From an uncultured Lachnospiraceae bacterium (lineage in GTDB: Bacteria > Bacillota > Clostridia > Lachnospirales > Lachnospiraceae), in contig CAMOWK010000012.1 in the NCBI GenBank assembly GCA_946628415.1, positions 1 to 64,000 on the forward strand: a stretch of DNA of 64,000 nucleotides. Reading direction: 5' to 3'. The first letter of the stretch is position 1; each line of letters starts with the position of its first letter. Under the pieces are notes generated by a model. It was not told the DNA's origin. It saw only the letters and a program-made list of their open reading frames with translations, and searched no databases. The translations under genes and the position numbers were made by a program. Shown here one piece after another: positions 7,075-16,106 of this stretch.

Positions 7075-8775
7075 TTACATCTTCTCAACAACTCCAATGC
7101 CAAGAAGTGAGAGTGCTTCACGTATTATATTTCTTGTTATAACAACCAGAGAAGCTCTGGCATTTCTTGTAGCAGTATCTTCAACGTTGATATGGTTCTC
7201 TGTATAGAATTTGTTGAAGCTGTGTGCAACATCCATTACATAACGTGAAATAATAGATGGCTCATACTTTTCAGCAGCCTCATGAATGACATCAGGGAAT
7301 CTTCCAAAGTCCTTAACAAGAGCAATAGAAGCCGGGTCTGTAATGATTGAACAGTCAATGTCAGAGATGTTAACGTTATAATCCTCAATATTACGAAGAA
7401 TACTTGAACATCTTGCGTAAGTATACTGAACATATGGACCTGTCTCGCCATCAGGATTAAGAAGCTTATCCCAATTAAAGGATACGTCTTTAATTCTCTG
7501 GTTGTAAAGGTCATTGAATATTACAGCACCAACGCCGACTGTTTTTGCTACTTCGTCTTTGTCCGGAAGTTCCGGATTCTTTTCTACGATTATCTCTTTA
7601 ATCTTATTTATAGCTTCATTAAGAATGTCTTCGGCATATATAACATTGCCTTCTCTTGTGGAAAGCTTTGCTCCACCAAGACTTACCAGACCATAAGGTA
7701 TATGAACAAGAGAGTCTTTAGCCCATTCATTTCCAAGAAGTTCAACTACTTTGAATACCTGACTAAAGTGAAGTTTCTGCTCCTGACCTGTAACGTAAAG
7801 GCATTTACTGAAATTATAAGTGTTTTTTCTGTAGAAGATAGCAGCTATATCTCTTGTGGCATATATGGAGCTTCCGTCATTTTTGATTACAAGACAAGGA
7901 GGCATATCATATTCTTCGAGATCTACAATCTTTGCGCCCTCACTGTCTGTGAGAAGATTTGCATCTGTAAGACGTTTTACAACATCGTCAGTCATATCTC
8001 TATAGAAACTTTCACCTGTGAAATGATCGAAATCAACGCCTAGAAGGTTATATGTACGCCTGTACTCAATAAGGCTGATTTCAACAAACCATTTCCAAAT
8101 GGAAAGAGCTTCTTCATCACCGAGCTCCATCTTATGGAACCAGGCTCTTGCTTCATCCTCAAGTTCCGGATGTTTTTCTGCCTCTTTATGGAATACAACA
8201 TAGAGTCGCATCAGTTCTTCAATGCCTTTTTCTTTTACAACTTCTTCACTTCCCCAGTTTTTATAAGCAACTATAAGTTTTCCAAACTGTGTACCCCAGT
8301 CGCCAAGATGATTAATTCGCTCAACATTGTAGCCAAGGCGTGTATAAATCTTATAAAGTGAATTTCCGATAATTGTTGTTCTTAGATGACCAACATGGAA
8401 GTTCTTTGCAACGTTAGGAGAAGAGTAGTCTATACAGATTGTTTTGCCCTCACCTTCATCGCTTTTTCCGTAGTCCGGAGAGATTGCTGAGGTAAGTATA
8501 TCCTTAACCATGAGATCTTTTTTTAAGTAGAAGTTTATATATGCTCCCTCAACTTTGATTTCATCTATGTGAGGTGGTATCTCTGTCATTTTGTCTTTGA
8601 TTTCAGCTGCTATAGCAGGCGGAGCCTTTCTTAGCACTTTTGCGAGTCTGAAACATGGGAACGCATAGTCGCCCATTTCAGGTTTAGGTGGAATTTCAAG
8701 TAATCCTTCGATTTCCTCCCCACTCAGTTCAGGTATACTAGATTCAAGTAGCTTAATTATGCTGATATCTTTCAT
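7075..8775 (-). CDS. argS: arginine--tRNA ligase
   Basis: A 566-residue class I aminoacyl-tRNA synthetase that charges tRNA-Arg. The N-terminal Add-1 domain (about residues 1-100, with KPEMGDYAFPCFRLAK) is followed by SSPNVAKNFHVGHLRTTIIG carrying the HIGH-type motif as HVGH. The KMSKS-like loop is LGGAKLSTREGN, and the C-terminal DALR anticodon-binding domain contains DVAHSFNKFYTEN. Length is typical of the family. It is separated from parA by the parS region and appears to have its own promoter (-35 ATGACA, -10 TATAAT, 16 bp apart, 8798-8825). Confidence 0.97.
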   Translation of the reverse strand: MKDISIIKLLESSIPELSGEEIEGLLEIPPKPEMGDYAFPCFRLAKVLRKAPPAIAAEIKDKMTEIPPHIDEIKVEGAYINFYLKKDLMVKDILTSAISPDYGKSDEGEGKTICIDYSSPNVAKNFHVGHLRTTIIGNSLYKIYTRLGYNVERINHLGDWGTQFGKLIVAYKNWGSEEVVKEKGIEELMRLYVVFHKEAEKHPELEDEARAWFHKMELGDEEALSIWKWFVEISLIEYRRTYNLLGVDFDHFTGESFYRDMTDDVVKRLTDANLLTDSEGAKIVDLEEYDMPPCLVIKNDGSSIYATRDIAAIFYRKNTYNFSKCLYVTGQEQKLHFSQVFKVVELLGNEWAKDSLVHIPYGLVSLGGAKLSTREGNVIYAEDILNEAINKIKEIIVEKNPELPDKDEVAKTVGVGAVIFNDLYNQRIKDVSFNWDKLLNPDGETGPYVQYTYARCSSILRNIEDYNVNISDIDCSIITDPASIALVKDFGRFPDVIHEAAEKYEPSIISRYVMDVAHSFNKFYTENHINVEDTATRNARASLVVITRNIIREALSLLGIGVVEKM

Positions 8776-8797
8776 TAGAATATCTCCATTCTATTTT

Positions 8798-8825
8798 ATT
8801 ATATAATGCTATATGCTATTGTCAT
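8798..8825 (-). promoter_or_regulatory. probable argS promoter
   Basis: Minus-strand ATGACA and TATAAT with 16-bp spacing, about 25 bp before the argS start codon. The -35 is non-perfect, so moderate confidence. Confidence 0.45.
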
Positions 8826-8937
8826 ACTCCGTCATGTCGATACAGAGCTTTATCATCGTTATATTGTGTCGGTGTTTTACCAAGTCTATTTATATATCAT
8901 GCCCTGATGATGATTGATGTTACTCTTCGCAGTTCAT

Positions 8938-10137
8938 TTACATGGGAAATGAAAACTTAACGGTTGTTCCGTTTTCGTGTGATCCTTCAATGCTTAGATT
9001 TCCGTTCAGAAGGTATATTGTTTCAACCGCTTTGTGTATGCTGCTGTACCAGGGACTCTTCTCCATATAATCGTCAGCTATTCCGATTCCGTTGTCCTTA
9101 ATATATGCAGACATTATTCCGTCTTCATTGCTGAGTTTAATGATAATTCTGTTAGCGTTGGAATGTTTATAAACATTTTCCACAAATATGTTCATCAGGT
9201 GTATAAGTGAAGTCCCGGTGATATAGCTTGTTTTAGCGGAGCTGTCCATTTTTGAGTAATCGGTTTCGATAATGCAGTTTGGATGAGCCGCGCTCTTTTC
9301 GGCAACAAAACTGTCAAGCATATCAGACAGTGGTTTCTTTGTATCTATATTATAAAGTATTCTTCCGAGAAGGAAGGATATATCATCATTCACAAGATCA
9401 ATCTCGGAAATGATTTCGTTTATGCTTTGTTTAGCTCTTTTTGGGTCGCTTGAAATAAGGAATCTAATGGCTTCCAGTTTTGATTTAGCACCACTCAGCT
9501 TGTCCTTTACTTTTTTATCAAGCATCGTAGACATGTAGCTTTTATCAAATGCATCGATCATGAGAATTTTCTTTCCATGCTCGGATACTTCTTTTCTGAA
9601 TGCTTCAAGTTCTTTTTTCTTTTCTTCTTCATATGTAGCAGAAGATGAAGTGGTGGAAGCCGAAACTCTGCTTTCGCTTAATGCATTTTTAAGATTAATG
9701 TTTTCCTTCTCAAGAGAAGAGATGTCCATATCTCTGTCATCTATATCTTCTTTTAATTCTTTTATAGACAACTCAGCTGCCTTCAGGAGCTTTATCTTTC
9801 GGGAAATGAATTTAAGATTAGAAGTCTCTTCCATAATTTTAGTACTAAGAATACGCTGTTCTTCCAGAAGAGATTTGATTTCATTTTCAATGCGTGACTC
9901 TTTTTCATCTGCATCCTTGTCTTTTGGAATGGGTTTAAAAAGGTCTTTCTTTGACGAGGTGCTTAGGGAGTATATGCTTTTTGTTTTATTTAACTCATCA
10001 AGCTTAATATTCAGTTCAAAAAGCGCGGTTTTATGATGTTCTATACTATCAGCACATTCTTTGTGTCTGTTTGTAAAATAATTAAGAACATCGCTGTTTG
10101 CCTTATTAAGAATAGAAATGTTTTTATCGTCTGTCAT
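8938..10137 (-). CDS. cytosolic coiled-coil protein with histidine-kinase-type ATPase domain
   Basis: A 399-residue protein read from the ATG preceded by GAGGTGCCAT; an upstream in-frame ATG has no ribosome site. Residues about 10-160 are highly charged coiled coil without membrane segments. The C-terminal third is a HATPase_c fold of the NarX/DegS type: N-box NIFVENVYKHSNANRIII, G1 box DNGIGIADD and a final GTTVKFSFPM. The preceding region is dimerisation-helix-like, but I see no clear phospho-acceptor His motif, and no response regulator gene is adjacent. It ends 9 bp downstream of dacA. The ATPase domain is clear; whether it is a kinase is not. Confidence 0.75.
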   Translation of the reverse strand: MTDDKNISILNKANSDVLNYFTNRHKECADSIEHHKTALFELNIKLDELNKTKSIYSLSTSSKKDLFKPIPKDKDADEKESRIENEIKSLLEEQRILSTKIMEETSNLKFISRKIKLLKAAELSIKELKEDIDDRDMDISSLEKENINLKNALSESRVSASTTSSSATYEEEKKKELEAFRKEVSEHGKKILMIDAFDKSYMSTMLDKKVKDKLSGAKSKLEAIRFLISSDPKRAKQSINEIISEIDLVNDDISFLLGRILYNIDTKKPLSDMLDSFVAEKSAAHPNCIIETDYSKMDSSAKTSYITGTSLIHLMNIFVENVYKHSNANRIIIKLSNEDGIMSAYIKDNGIGIADDYMEKSPWYSSIHKAVETIYLLNGNLSIEGSHENGTTVKFSFPM

Positions 10138-10145
10138 ATGGCACC

Positions 10146-11627
10146 TCAATTATCTTTTTTAAATACGCCACGATTTTTCCTTCTACGTTCACGTTCTTTC
10201 TTTATACGGAAATAGCGTCTCGATGCACCGCCAAGAATGAGAACTATGACAGGAAGTATGATTATCATTTTATGTCGGGAAAAGAACTCGCCTATTACTC
10301 TAAAAGGTTTCCCGAAATCAGCCTTTCCTCTTTTTGGGATTGTATCGCCCGGCGTCGCATTTATATATACACCATCACCCGGAGTGGCAAGCGTGGAATA
10401 GATATCTGCACTGCCGACAAGATTATCATCGTAATAGATATCTATAGTGCCGAGAACGTCTGAATCATTTCCTGAAAAATTAATCTGTTTTTTAAAAAGC
10501 GATGTATCAATATAGTTTCTGATGCTCACGCTGTAGTTTCTGTCGACACTGTAATCCTTGAATTTGATAGCAGAAACCTTGTCATAGGTCATCATAATAC
10601 TTGAACCGTTATTTGTTACAGCATCTGAAAATGAAAAGTTCTGAAGCGGTTTATATGAAATGTAATTATTAAAGCAAAAATCAAAAATCTTAGCAGCATC
10701 ACTGAATTTGTCATCATCAGGATCGCAGTTCATGATAGAAGCGCAGAGCCTCCTGCCATCACGCTCAGCATAAGCTACAAGCGCACCGTTTCCGTCATCG
10801 GTATAACCTGTTTTTCCTCCGGTTGCATTCTTATAGTAAAAACGGCTTTCAGGAGAGATGAGGTGGGTTCGTGTGAAGAACTGCCTCGGGTTCTTATTTA
10901 GATTGGTTGGCTGAATTGTATAAGAAAAAGTTGTAGTGATTCTTTTGAAGGTGGAATTCTTATACGCGTCGCAGCCAATAAGAGCCATATCGTAGGCACA
11001 TGAGTAGTGATCCTTGCTAAAGATACCGTTTGGAGTGACAAAGTGTGTATTCACACAACCAAGAGAATCGGCGGTATCATTCATTAGCTTTGCAAATGAA
11101 TCGTAGTCGCCGGATACTTTTCTGGCAAGTGCAAATGCAACCTCGTTTGAAGAATACAGTAAAAGTGCGTGAAGCAGATCCTCAACGGAAAGCTGTTCAC
11201 CGCTTTGAAGATACATTGTTACATAGGTCTTTGGAACAAGCTCATTGTCGCTTGATTCAATTGTAACGGTATCCGAGAGCTTCAGATTTTCGATAGCAAG
11301 AAGGGCAGTCATGACCTTTGTGGTACTTGCAGGATAGGTCTTTTGAAATGCATTTTTTTCATAAAGAACTTCGCCTGTATCTATGTCCATTACAACGGCT
11401 GAAGAAGCAGTGATGTCGGGAGCGTCGATAGGAATCGGCTGACCCGGCGTTGCGTCACCGGAGCTTGCATTTCCGGATACATAAACAGCCCGATTTTTCA
11501 CCTTGCTGCCATAGTCCTGATCCGCATCTCCTTCAGTAGCTGCAGACACGGAAAGACCCGGGATCAGAAGTCCCAGTATCATGCAAATACATATGAAGTT
11601 GATAATAATGTTTTGTTTACGGTTCAT
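10146..11627 (-). CDS. D-alanyl-D-alanine carboxypeptidase (PBP5-type)
   Basis: A 493-residue serine peptidase S11 that trims the pentapeptide of peptidoglycan. An N-terminal signal peptide (about residues 8-30) precedes an Ala/Gly/Pro-rich linker. The catalytic motifs are present in order: STTK (Ser101-Lys104), SSN (159-161) and KTG (272-274). A C-terminal membrane helix (about 455-475, IIILPVIVLILGG) followed by a basic tail anchors it, in place of the amphipathic anchor of E. coli PBP5. The gene is 9 bp upstream of the orphan histidine-kinase-like gene, so the two are probably co-transcribed. Confidence 0.92.
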   Translation of the reverse strand: MNRKQNIIINFICICMILGLLIPGLSVSAATEGDADQDYGSKVKNRAVYVSGNASSGDATPGQPIPIDAPDITASSAVVMDIDTGEVLYEKNAFQKTYPASTTKVMTALLAIENLKLSDTVTIESSDNELVPKTYVTMYLQSGEQLSVEDLLHALLLYSSNEVAFALARKVSGDYDSFAKLMNDTADSLGCVNTHFVTPNGIFSKDHYSCAYDMALIGCDAYKNSTFKRITTTFSYTIQPTNLNKNPRQFFTRTHLISPESRFYYKNATGGKTGYTDDGNGALVAYAERDGRRLCASIMNCDPDDDKFSDAAKIFDFCFNNYISYKPLQNFSFSDAVTNNGSSIMMTYDKVSAIKFKDYSVDRNYSVSIRNYIDTSLFKKQINFSGNDSDVLGTIDIYYDDNLVGSADIYSTLATPGDGVYINATPGDTIPKRGKADFGKPFRVIGEFFSRHKMIIILPVIVLILGGASRRYFRIKKERERRRKNRGVFKKDN

Positions 11628-11816
11628 TTTATTATCCTGATACTATAACATCTGTATTTATACGCAGTTATAAGTATGTTTATACGAGTATCAATTATGT
11701 TGTATTTTAATAGGTAGATTTTTCTCACATAGATATCATTAGTATGCAATATTAAGGGTCAAAATGCAAGAAAAAAGGTGCTGAATGAAGGCGGAATAAA
11801 AGGCGCGGAAGAGGAG

Positions 11817-12461
11817 TTAAAAATGCCTCGATATGACCATGCGGCAGATTTTATTTCCAAGTTCCGAAAACTTCTTTTCATACTCTGTCATAATATTACC
11901 TTCATTATAAACAGAACCATGAAGATCACGCGTTTCATTTACTATGGTCCAACCGCTTTCTTTCGCTGATTCAAGCGAAAAATCAAAGAGACTTACATTA
12001 TCCGTCTTGAAGGTGATAAGTCCGTCCTTTGCAAGGATGTTATCATATCTTGATAGGAATTTTGGGGAGGTCAGTCTTCTTCCGCTGTGGCGATCCTTTG
12101 GCCATGGATCGGAAAAGTTGAGGTAGATACCGGCAACTTCATCCTTTGAAAAGGCATCTTCTATAAACTCGGCATCCATTCTTATAAATAAAAGGTTGCG
12201 GAGTTCAGGTTCATTAGTTCTTTTTTCAAGAGCACGAACAAGAACCGAAGAATATTTCTCTATTCCTACATAATTGATATCGGGATTTGTCCTTGCCATT
12301 TCCATGATGAATGTTCCCTTGCCCATTCCGATTTCAATCATGATAGGATTGTCATTTCCGAAAAGTTCCTTCCATTTACCCTTATGACCTTCATAATCCT
12401 TTATGCAGTATTCGCTTTCAGCGATAGTTTCTCTTGAACCTCTGACATTTCTAAGTCTCAC
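11817..12461 (-). CDS. trmB: tRNA (guanine-N7-)-methyltransferase
   Basis: A 214-residue SAM-dependent enzyme that makes m7G46 in tRNA. I place the start at a GTG (VRLRNVRGSRETIAESEY) because AAGGAG lies 7 nt before it and this is where family members start; the longer in-frame ATG adds an unrelated segment. Motifs: the SAM loop IEIGMGKGTFIMEMA, GIEKYSSVLVRALEK, FSDPWPKDRHSGRRL and the final TEYEKKFSELG. The gene stands alone and is divergent from the lipase gene. Confidence 0.95.
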   Translation of the reverse strand: MRLRNVRGSRETIAESEYCIKDYEGHKGKWKELFGNDNPIMIEIGMGKGTFIMEMARTNPDINYVGIEKYSSVLVRALEKRTNEPELRNLLFIRMDAEFIEDAFSKDEVAGIYLNFSDPWPKDRHSGRRLTSPKFLSRYDNILAKDGLITFKTDNVSLFDFSLESAKESGWTIVNETRDLHGSVYNEGNIMTEYEKKFSELGNKICRMVISRHF

Positions 12462-12672
12462 GGCAGTTCTCCTTATAATTATATATCTTATCCGTTCTGT
12501 TACCTGATGCATTGATAAATGTACGGACATTTAAAGAAGAGTATAACCTTAATCGCTTGAATGTGCAAAGGAATCATGCTATTTATATTATAAAACGGAT
12601 AGTGTCATGCCAATTGCTTTTGATAACGGCTTTGATACTGTGGAAAGTTTTTTATAAGAGAGGAAATGAATA

Positions 12673-13884
12673 ATGAATGATAAAAGAACAGAGAAGCCTA
12701 TTACTTCGGGAAAGCTTACTGCACTTGGGATAGGAAATGCACTTCTTATCATATTTCTTATAACGATGGCGCTTCTTATCACAGGTGCAATTCTTATGAT
12801 AAGGAAGATGGGCTTTAAAGAACTGATTTTTGATTACTGGGGATGGCTCCTTATTTTTACAACAACTGAAATCATGATCTTCTGGACCGGAATAATCATG
12901 GTATATATCACAAGTATCCAGCTTGGAATAAAGATGAGGGTGATAGGGATACTCGCGGGAATGATTCCGGTTGTAAATATAATTGTCCTAGTAATCATTA
13001 TCAGCATCACAGGAAGAGAGTATCGGTTTGAGAAGAAAAAACTGAAGATAGATAATAAGAGAAAAGCTGACAGAATCTGTGCAACGAAGTATCCGTTACT
13101 TATGGTTCATGGAGTGTTTTTCAGGGATTTTAAGAATTTTAATTACTGGGGAAGAATACCGGAAGAGCTTGAACGTAACGGTGCAGTTATATATTACGGT
13201 AATCATCAGTCGGCATCATCTGTTGAAGACAGTGCAAGAGAGCTGGCACAGAGGATAATGCAGATCGTCAGTGAGACGGGTTGCGGAAAGGTAAACATTA
13301 TAGCGCACTCCAAGGGAGGGCTGGACAGTAAAACAGCTGTTTCATATCTTGGAATGTCACCATACGTGGCATCAATAACAACGATAAATACGCCACACAG
13401 AGGGTGTGAATTTGCTGAGTATCTTCTCCAAAAAGCGCCGGTGGGACTTAAAGAAAGGGTTGCAGGTATGTATAACGCGGCACTTCATAAGCTTGGTGAC
13501 GAGAATCCCAGCTTTATTGCGGCGGTAACAGATCTTACTGCATCAAGGTGCAGGATGATTTCGGAGATTACGGACAGTTTTGATTATAGGGGAGCAGGTG
13601 TATATACGCAGAGTGTGGGCTCATGTATGAAGAAAGCGACAAGCGGTGCATTTCCGCTTAACATGAGTTATAACCTTGTAGGCTACTTTGATGGAAAGAA
13701 TGATGGTCTTGTAGGAGAACCGTCCTTTAAGTGGGGCGAGAACTATACATTTCTTGAGAATAAAAAGAAAAAGGGAATATCGCACGGTGATATGATAGAT
13801 CTCAGCCGCGAGAATATAAAAGGCTTCGATGTAAGAGAGTTTTATGTACAGCTGGTAGCCGGGCTTAAAGCGAGAGGTCTCTGA
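12673..13884 (+). CDS. membrane-anchored alpha/beta-hydrolase, lipase-like
   Basis: A 403-residue protein. Residues 1-125 contain about three hydrophobic helices; the rest is an alpha/beta-hydrolase of the triacylglycerol lipase/PGAP1-like group. LLMVHGVFFRD provides the oxyanion-hole HG, and NIIAHSKGGLDSK is the nucleophile elbow with Ser213. TTINTPHRGCEFAEYLL and a late GKNDGLVGEPSFKWGE (acid residue) and ISHGDMIDL (likely catalytic His) complete a plausible triad. Substrate is unknown. GAGGAAATG-type ribosome site precedes the ATG. It stands alone between trmB and the amino-acid transport operon. Confidence 0.8.
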   Translation: MNDKRTEKPITSGKLTALGIGNALLIIFLITMALLITGAILMIRKMGFKELIFDYWGWLLIFTTTEIMIFWTGIIMVYITSIQLGIKMRVIGILAGMIPVVNIIVLVIIISITGREYRFEKKKLKIDNKRKADRICATKYPLLMVHGVFFRDFKNFNYWGRIPEELERNGAVIYYGNHQSASSVEDSARELAQRIMQIVSETGCGKVNIIAHSKGGLDSKTAVSYLGMSPYVASITTINTPHRGCEFAEYLLQKAPVGLKERVAGMYNAALHKLGDENPSFIAAVTDLTASRCRMISEITDSFDYRGAGVYTQSVGSCMKKATSGAFPLNMSYNLVGYFDGKNDGLVGEPSFKWGENYTFLENKKKKGISHGDMIDLSRENIKGFDVREFYVQLVAGLKARGL

Positions 13885-13989
13885 TAATACTGAAAGGCAA
13901 AAGGGTGGCAAATGAATCGATGTTCATTTGTCATCTTTTTTGTGAAAGGGTATAAATTTAATTTATAGATAAATATAATTTTTAACAAA

Positions 13990-14018
13990 TTGACTATAGG
14001 CATGAACGGATGTATATT
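13990..14018 (+). promoter_or_regulatory. promoter of the amino-acid transport operon
   Basis: -35 TTGACT and -10 TATATT, 17 bp apart, placed about 85 bp before the small leader ORF and about 250 bp before the terminator. Confidence 0.6.
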
Positions 14019-14108
14019 TTCATCATTCCAGTTGGGGCACATTTGCTTCAATGGAAATGAAATGATAGCGCGTCATACAAAAAATTTATGAAAGGAAAGA
14101 TGATCGAT

Positions 14109-14222
14109 ATGAATAACATAACAGCAAACAAAAGACATTACATGTGTTGTTGTCGAATGCTTCACTCCCGGGCATATAGAGTGGAAAGTACTTCGGTTTG
14201 TCGATGTTTGCGCCTTTTGTAG
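14109..14222 (+). CDS. possible 37-residue leader peptide with Cys-Cys-Cys
   Basis: A small ORF with three consecutive TGT codons (14145-14153) followed by Arg-Met. In-frame ATGs lie at 14088, 14100 and 14109, and AAAGGAAAG lies just before the second, so the true start is uncertain. It overlaps the 5' arm of the structured leader (14161-14174). Such runs of one codon are the hallmark of ribosome-dependent attenuators, and the downstream operon resembles sulfur amino-acid uptake systems. Against this, the ORF could be chance within a structured RNA; its 3' half has no obvious coding character. Confidence 0.35.
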   Translation: MNNITANKRHYMCCCRMLHSRAYRVESTSVCRCLRLL

Positions 14223-14300
14223 GTTTGGCTAAGACAGTGAGATACCAGACTGACCCACTTTAGGTTATTGCCCGGGAGCGAAATGGCCCCGGGTTTTTTT
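14161..14300 (+). promoter_or_regulatory. structured leader / candidate transcription attenuator
   Basis: Three CCCGGG segments occur at 14167-14172, 14271-14276 and 14288-14293. The first can pair with the second over 14161-14174:14269-14282 (one mismatch), extended inward by AGTGG:CCACT. The second can instead pair with the third to form a terminator with seven T. The two structures exclude each other, which is the layout of a riboswitch or attenuator. I do not find the conserved cores of T-box, SAM-I or other riboswitches I can recall. The remaining part of 13885-14402 shows only the promoter and ribosome sites. Confidence 0.65.
14271..14300 (+). terminator. leader terminator before the transport operon
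   Basis: CCCGGG, 11-nt loop, CCCGGG, then T7. Lies about 100 bp before the start of the first transport gene, so most transcripts must pass it to express the operon. Confidence 0.8.
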
Positions 14301-14402
14301 ATGAAAATCTTATGGGAAATGAATTTCAAACAACTAATGGAACTGATTAGATTTGGGTTGGGAAGTTTTGGGATTTAGATATAGAAGAAAGAGGTAAAAA
14401 CA

Positions 14403-16091
14403 ATGAGTAAATTAAACATATTAAAGAAACTTAAGAAAAAGATAGCAGCAATTGGGCTTGCAGGAGCTGCAGCAGTGGGACTTCTCGCGGGATGCGGAAA
14501 CAGCGCCGATACAGCGGCAGCCAACACGGCGGCAGATACTAAAGAAAAAGACACAATATACAGAACGCTTGATGAGATTAAAGAGAGCGGAACAATTAAT
14601 ATAGGCGTTTTTTCCGATAAGTCACCATTCGGATATGTGGATGAAAACGGAGATTATCAGGGATACGACGTATATTTTGCTGAAAGACTTGGAAAGGATC
14701 TTGGAGTAAAGATCAATTATGTTTCAACCGAAGCAGCAAGCCGTATTGAGTATCTTCAGACCGGTAAGGTTGATATCATCCTTGCAAACTTTACGGTAAC
14801 AGACGAAAGAAAGGAAGAAGTTGATTTCGCGCTTCCATACATGAATGTAGCACTTGGTGTTGTATCACATGATGATAATGTCATCAAAGATCTTTCAGAG
14901 ATAGGTGCTGATGATCAGGTCATTGTAATTACAGGAACAACTGCTGAAACATATCTTACAGAAAACAATCCTGAGATAAAGCTTCAGAAGTTTGATACAT
15001 ATGCAGCAGCAAAGAGTGCATTTGAAGATAAGAAGGGTGTTGCATGGGCAAATGACAATACAGAGGTTATAGCATTTGCAAATGAGAACGAAGGATACAC
15101 TGTAGGAATTGAGACGCTTGGCAGCCTTGATACTATTGCACCTGCAGTAACTAAGGGAAATGAAACGCTGCTTAACTGGATCAATGATGAGATCAAATCC
15201 CTTGGCGAGGAAAGATTCTTCCATGCTGATTACGAGGCAACATTACTTTCTACATACGGTAAGGATTACGAAGACACACTTGTAGTAGAAGGCGGAGTAG
15301 TAGGTGAAGGAAGCGCAACTGATGCAGACAGTGCTGAAAAAGAGACAGCAGAACCTAAGGGAACAATTACTGTTGGTGCATCACCTACACCTCATGCAGA
15401 GATTCTGGCAGAAGCAGCAAAGATACTTGAGAAAGATGGTTGGAAACTTGAAATTACAGAGTTTGAAGATTATGTACAGCCAAACCTTGTAGTTGACAGC
15501 GGAGAACTTGATGCAAACTATTTCCAGCACGTACCTTATCTTGATAACTTTAATGAAGAAAACGGAACAAGCCTTGTTAACGCAGGCGGAATCCATTACG
15601 AGCCATTTGGTATATATCCGGGAACAAAGAAGTCACTTGATGAGCTTTCTGACGGAGACACAATCGCAGTACCGAATGATACAACCAATGAAGCAAGAGC
15701 ACTTCTTCTTCTCCAGGATAACGGAGTGATCAAACTTAAAGAAGGTGCAGGTCTTACAGCAACTGTTCTTGATATAGTTGATAATCCAAAGAATATCAAG
15801 ATTGAAGAGCTTGAAGCAGCTCAGGTTTCAAGAGTAAAGGATGAAGTGGCATTTGTAGTACTTAACGGAAATTACGCACTTGAGGCAGGATTCTCAGTAG
15901 GTAAGGATTCAATCGCTTACGAAACATCAGATTCAGAAGCAGCAAAGACTTATGTGAATATAATCGCAGTTAAGGAAGGCAACGAGAACGACGAAGGTGT
16001 TAAAGCACTCGTTGAAGTACTTAAATCTGATGAGATTAAGCAGTTTATAAATGATAAGTATGACGGCGCTGTAATACCTTTCAGCGAATAA
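14403..16091 (+). CDS. dual substrate-binding lipoprotein: SBP_bac_3 domain fused to NlpA/MetQ domain
   Basis: A 562-residue lipoprotein with signal peptide and lipobox LLAGC (Cys31). Residues about 55-290 are a polar-amino-acid/cystine-type binding domain (INIGVFSDKSPFGYVDENG, GYDVYFAERLGKDL, DIILANFTVTDERKE). After a short acidic linker, residues about 320-562 are an NlpA/MetQ-type domain (ITVGASPTPHAEILAEAAK, NYFQHVPYLD, IHYEPFGIYPG). Each domain alone would be a complete binding protein of about 240 residues. The operon that follows encodes one transporter for each type, so this single lipoprotein probably serves both. Ligands such as cystine and methionine are inferred from family only. 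Confidence 0.9.
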   Translation: MSKLNILKKLKKKIAAIGLAGAAAVGLLAGCGNSADTAAANTAADTKEKDTIYRTLDEIKESGTINIGVFSDKSPFGYVDENGDYQGYDVYFAERLGKDLGVKINYVSTEAASRIEYLQTGKVDIILANFTVTDERKEEVDFALPYMNVALGVVSHDDNVIKDLSEIGADDQVIVITGTTAETYLTENNPEIKLQKFDTYAAAKSAFEDKKGVAWANDNTEVIAFANENEGYTVGIETLGSLDTIAPAVTKGNETLLNWINDEIKSLGEERFFHADYEATLLSTYGKDYEDTLVVEGGVVGEGSATDADSAEKETAEPKGTITVGASPTPHAEILAEAAKILEKDGWKLEITEFEDYVQPNLVVDSGELDANYFQHVPYLDNFNEENGTSLVNAGGIHYEPFGIYPGTKKSLDELSDGDTIAVPNDTTNEARALLLLQDNGVIKLKEGAGLTATVLDIVDNPKNIKIEELEAAQVSRVKDEVAFVVLNGNYALEAGFSVGKDSIAYETSDSEAAKTYVNIIAVKEGNENDEGVKALVEVLKSDEIKQFINDKYDGAVIPFSE

Positions 16092-16106
16092 AGGAGCAAT
16101 ATCTGT

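Noticed and set aside
9560..10036. Long plus-strand ORF opposite the kinase-like gene (also similar ORFs opposite mnmE, parB and others)
   Set aside because: Ser/Phe-rich translations in the antisense frame of well-supported genes, without ribosome sites; shadows only.
14152..14300. Leader RNA as SAM-I, T-box, c-di-GMP, TPP, glycine riboswitch or 6S RNA
   Set aside because: None of the conserved core sequences I can recall for these classes is present; 6S RNA should also be longer. I keep it as an unassigned attenuator.
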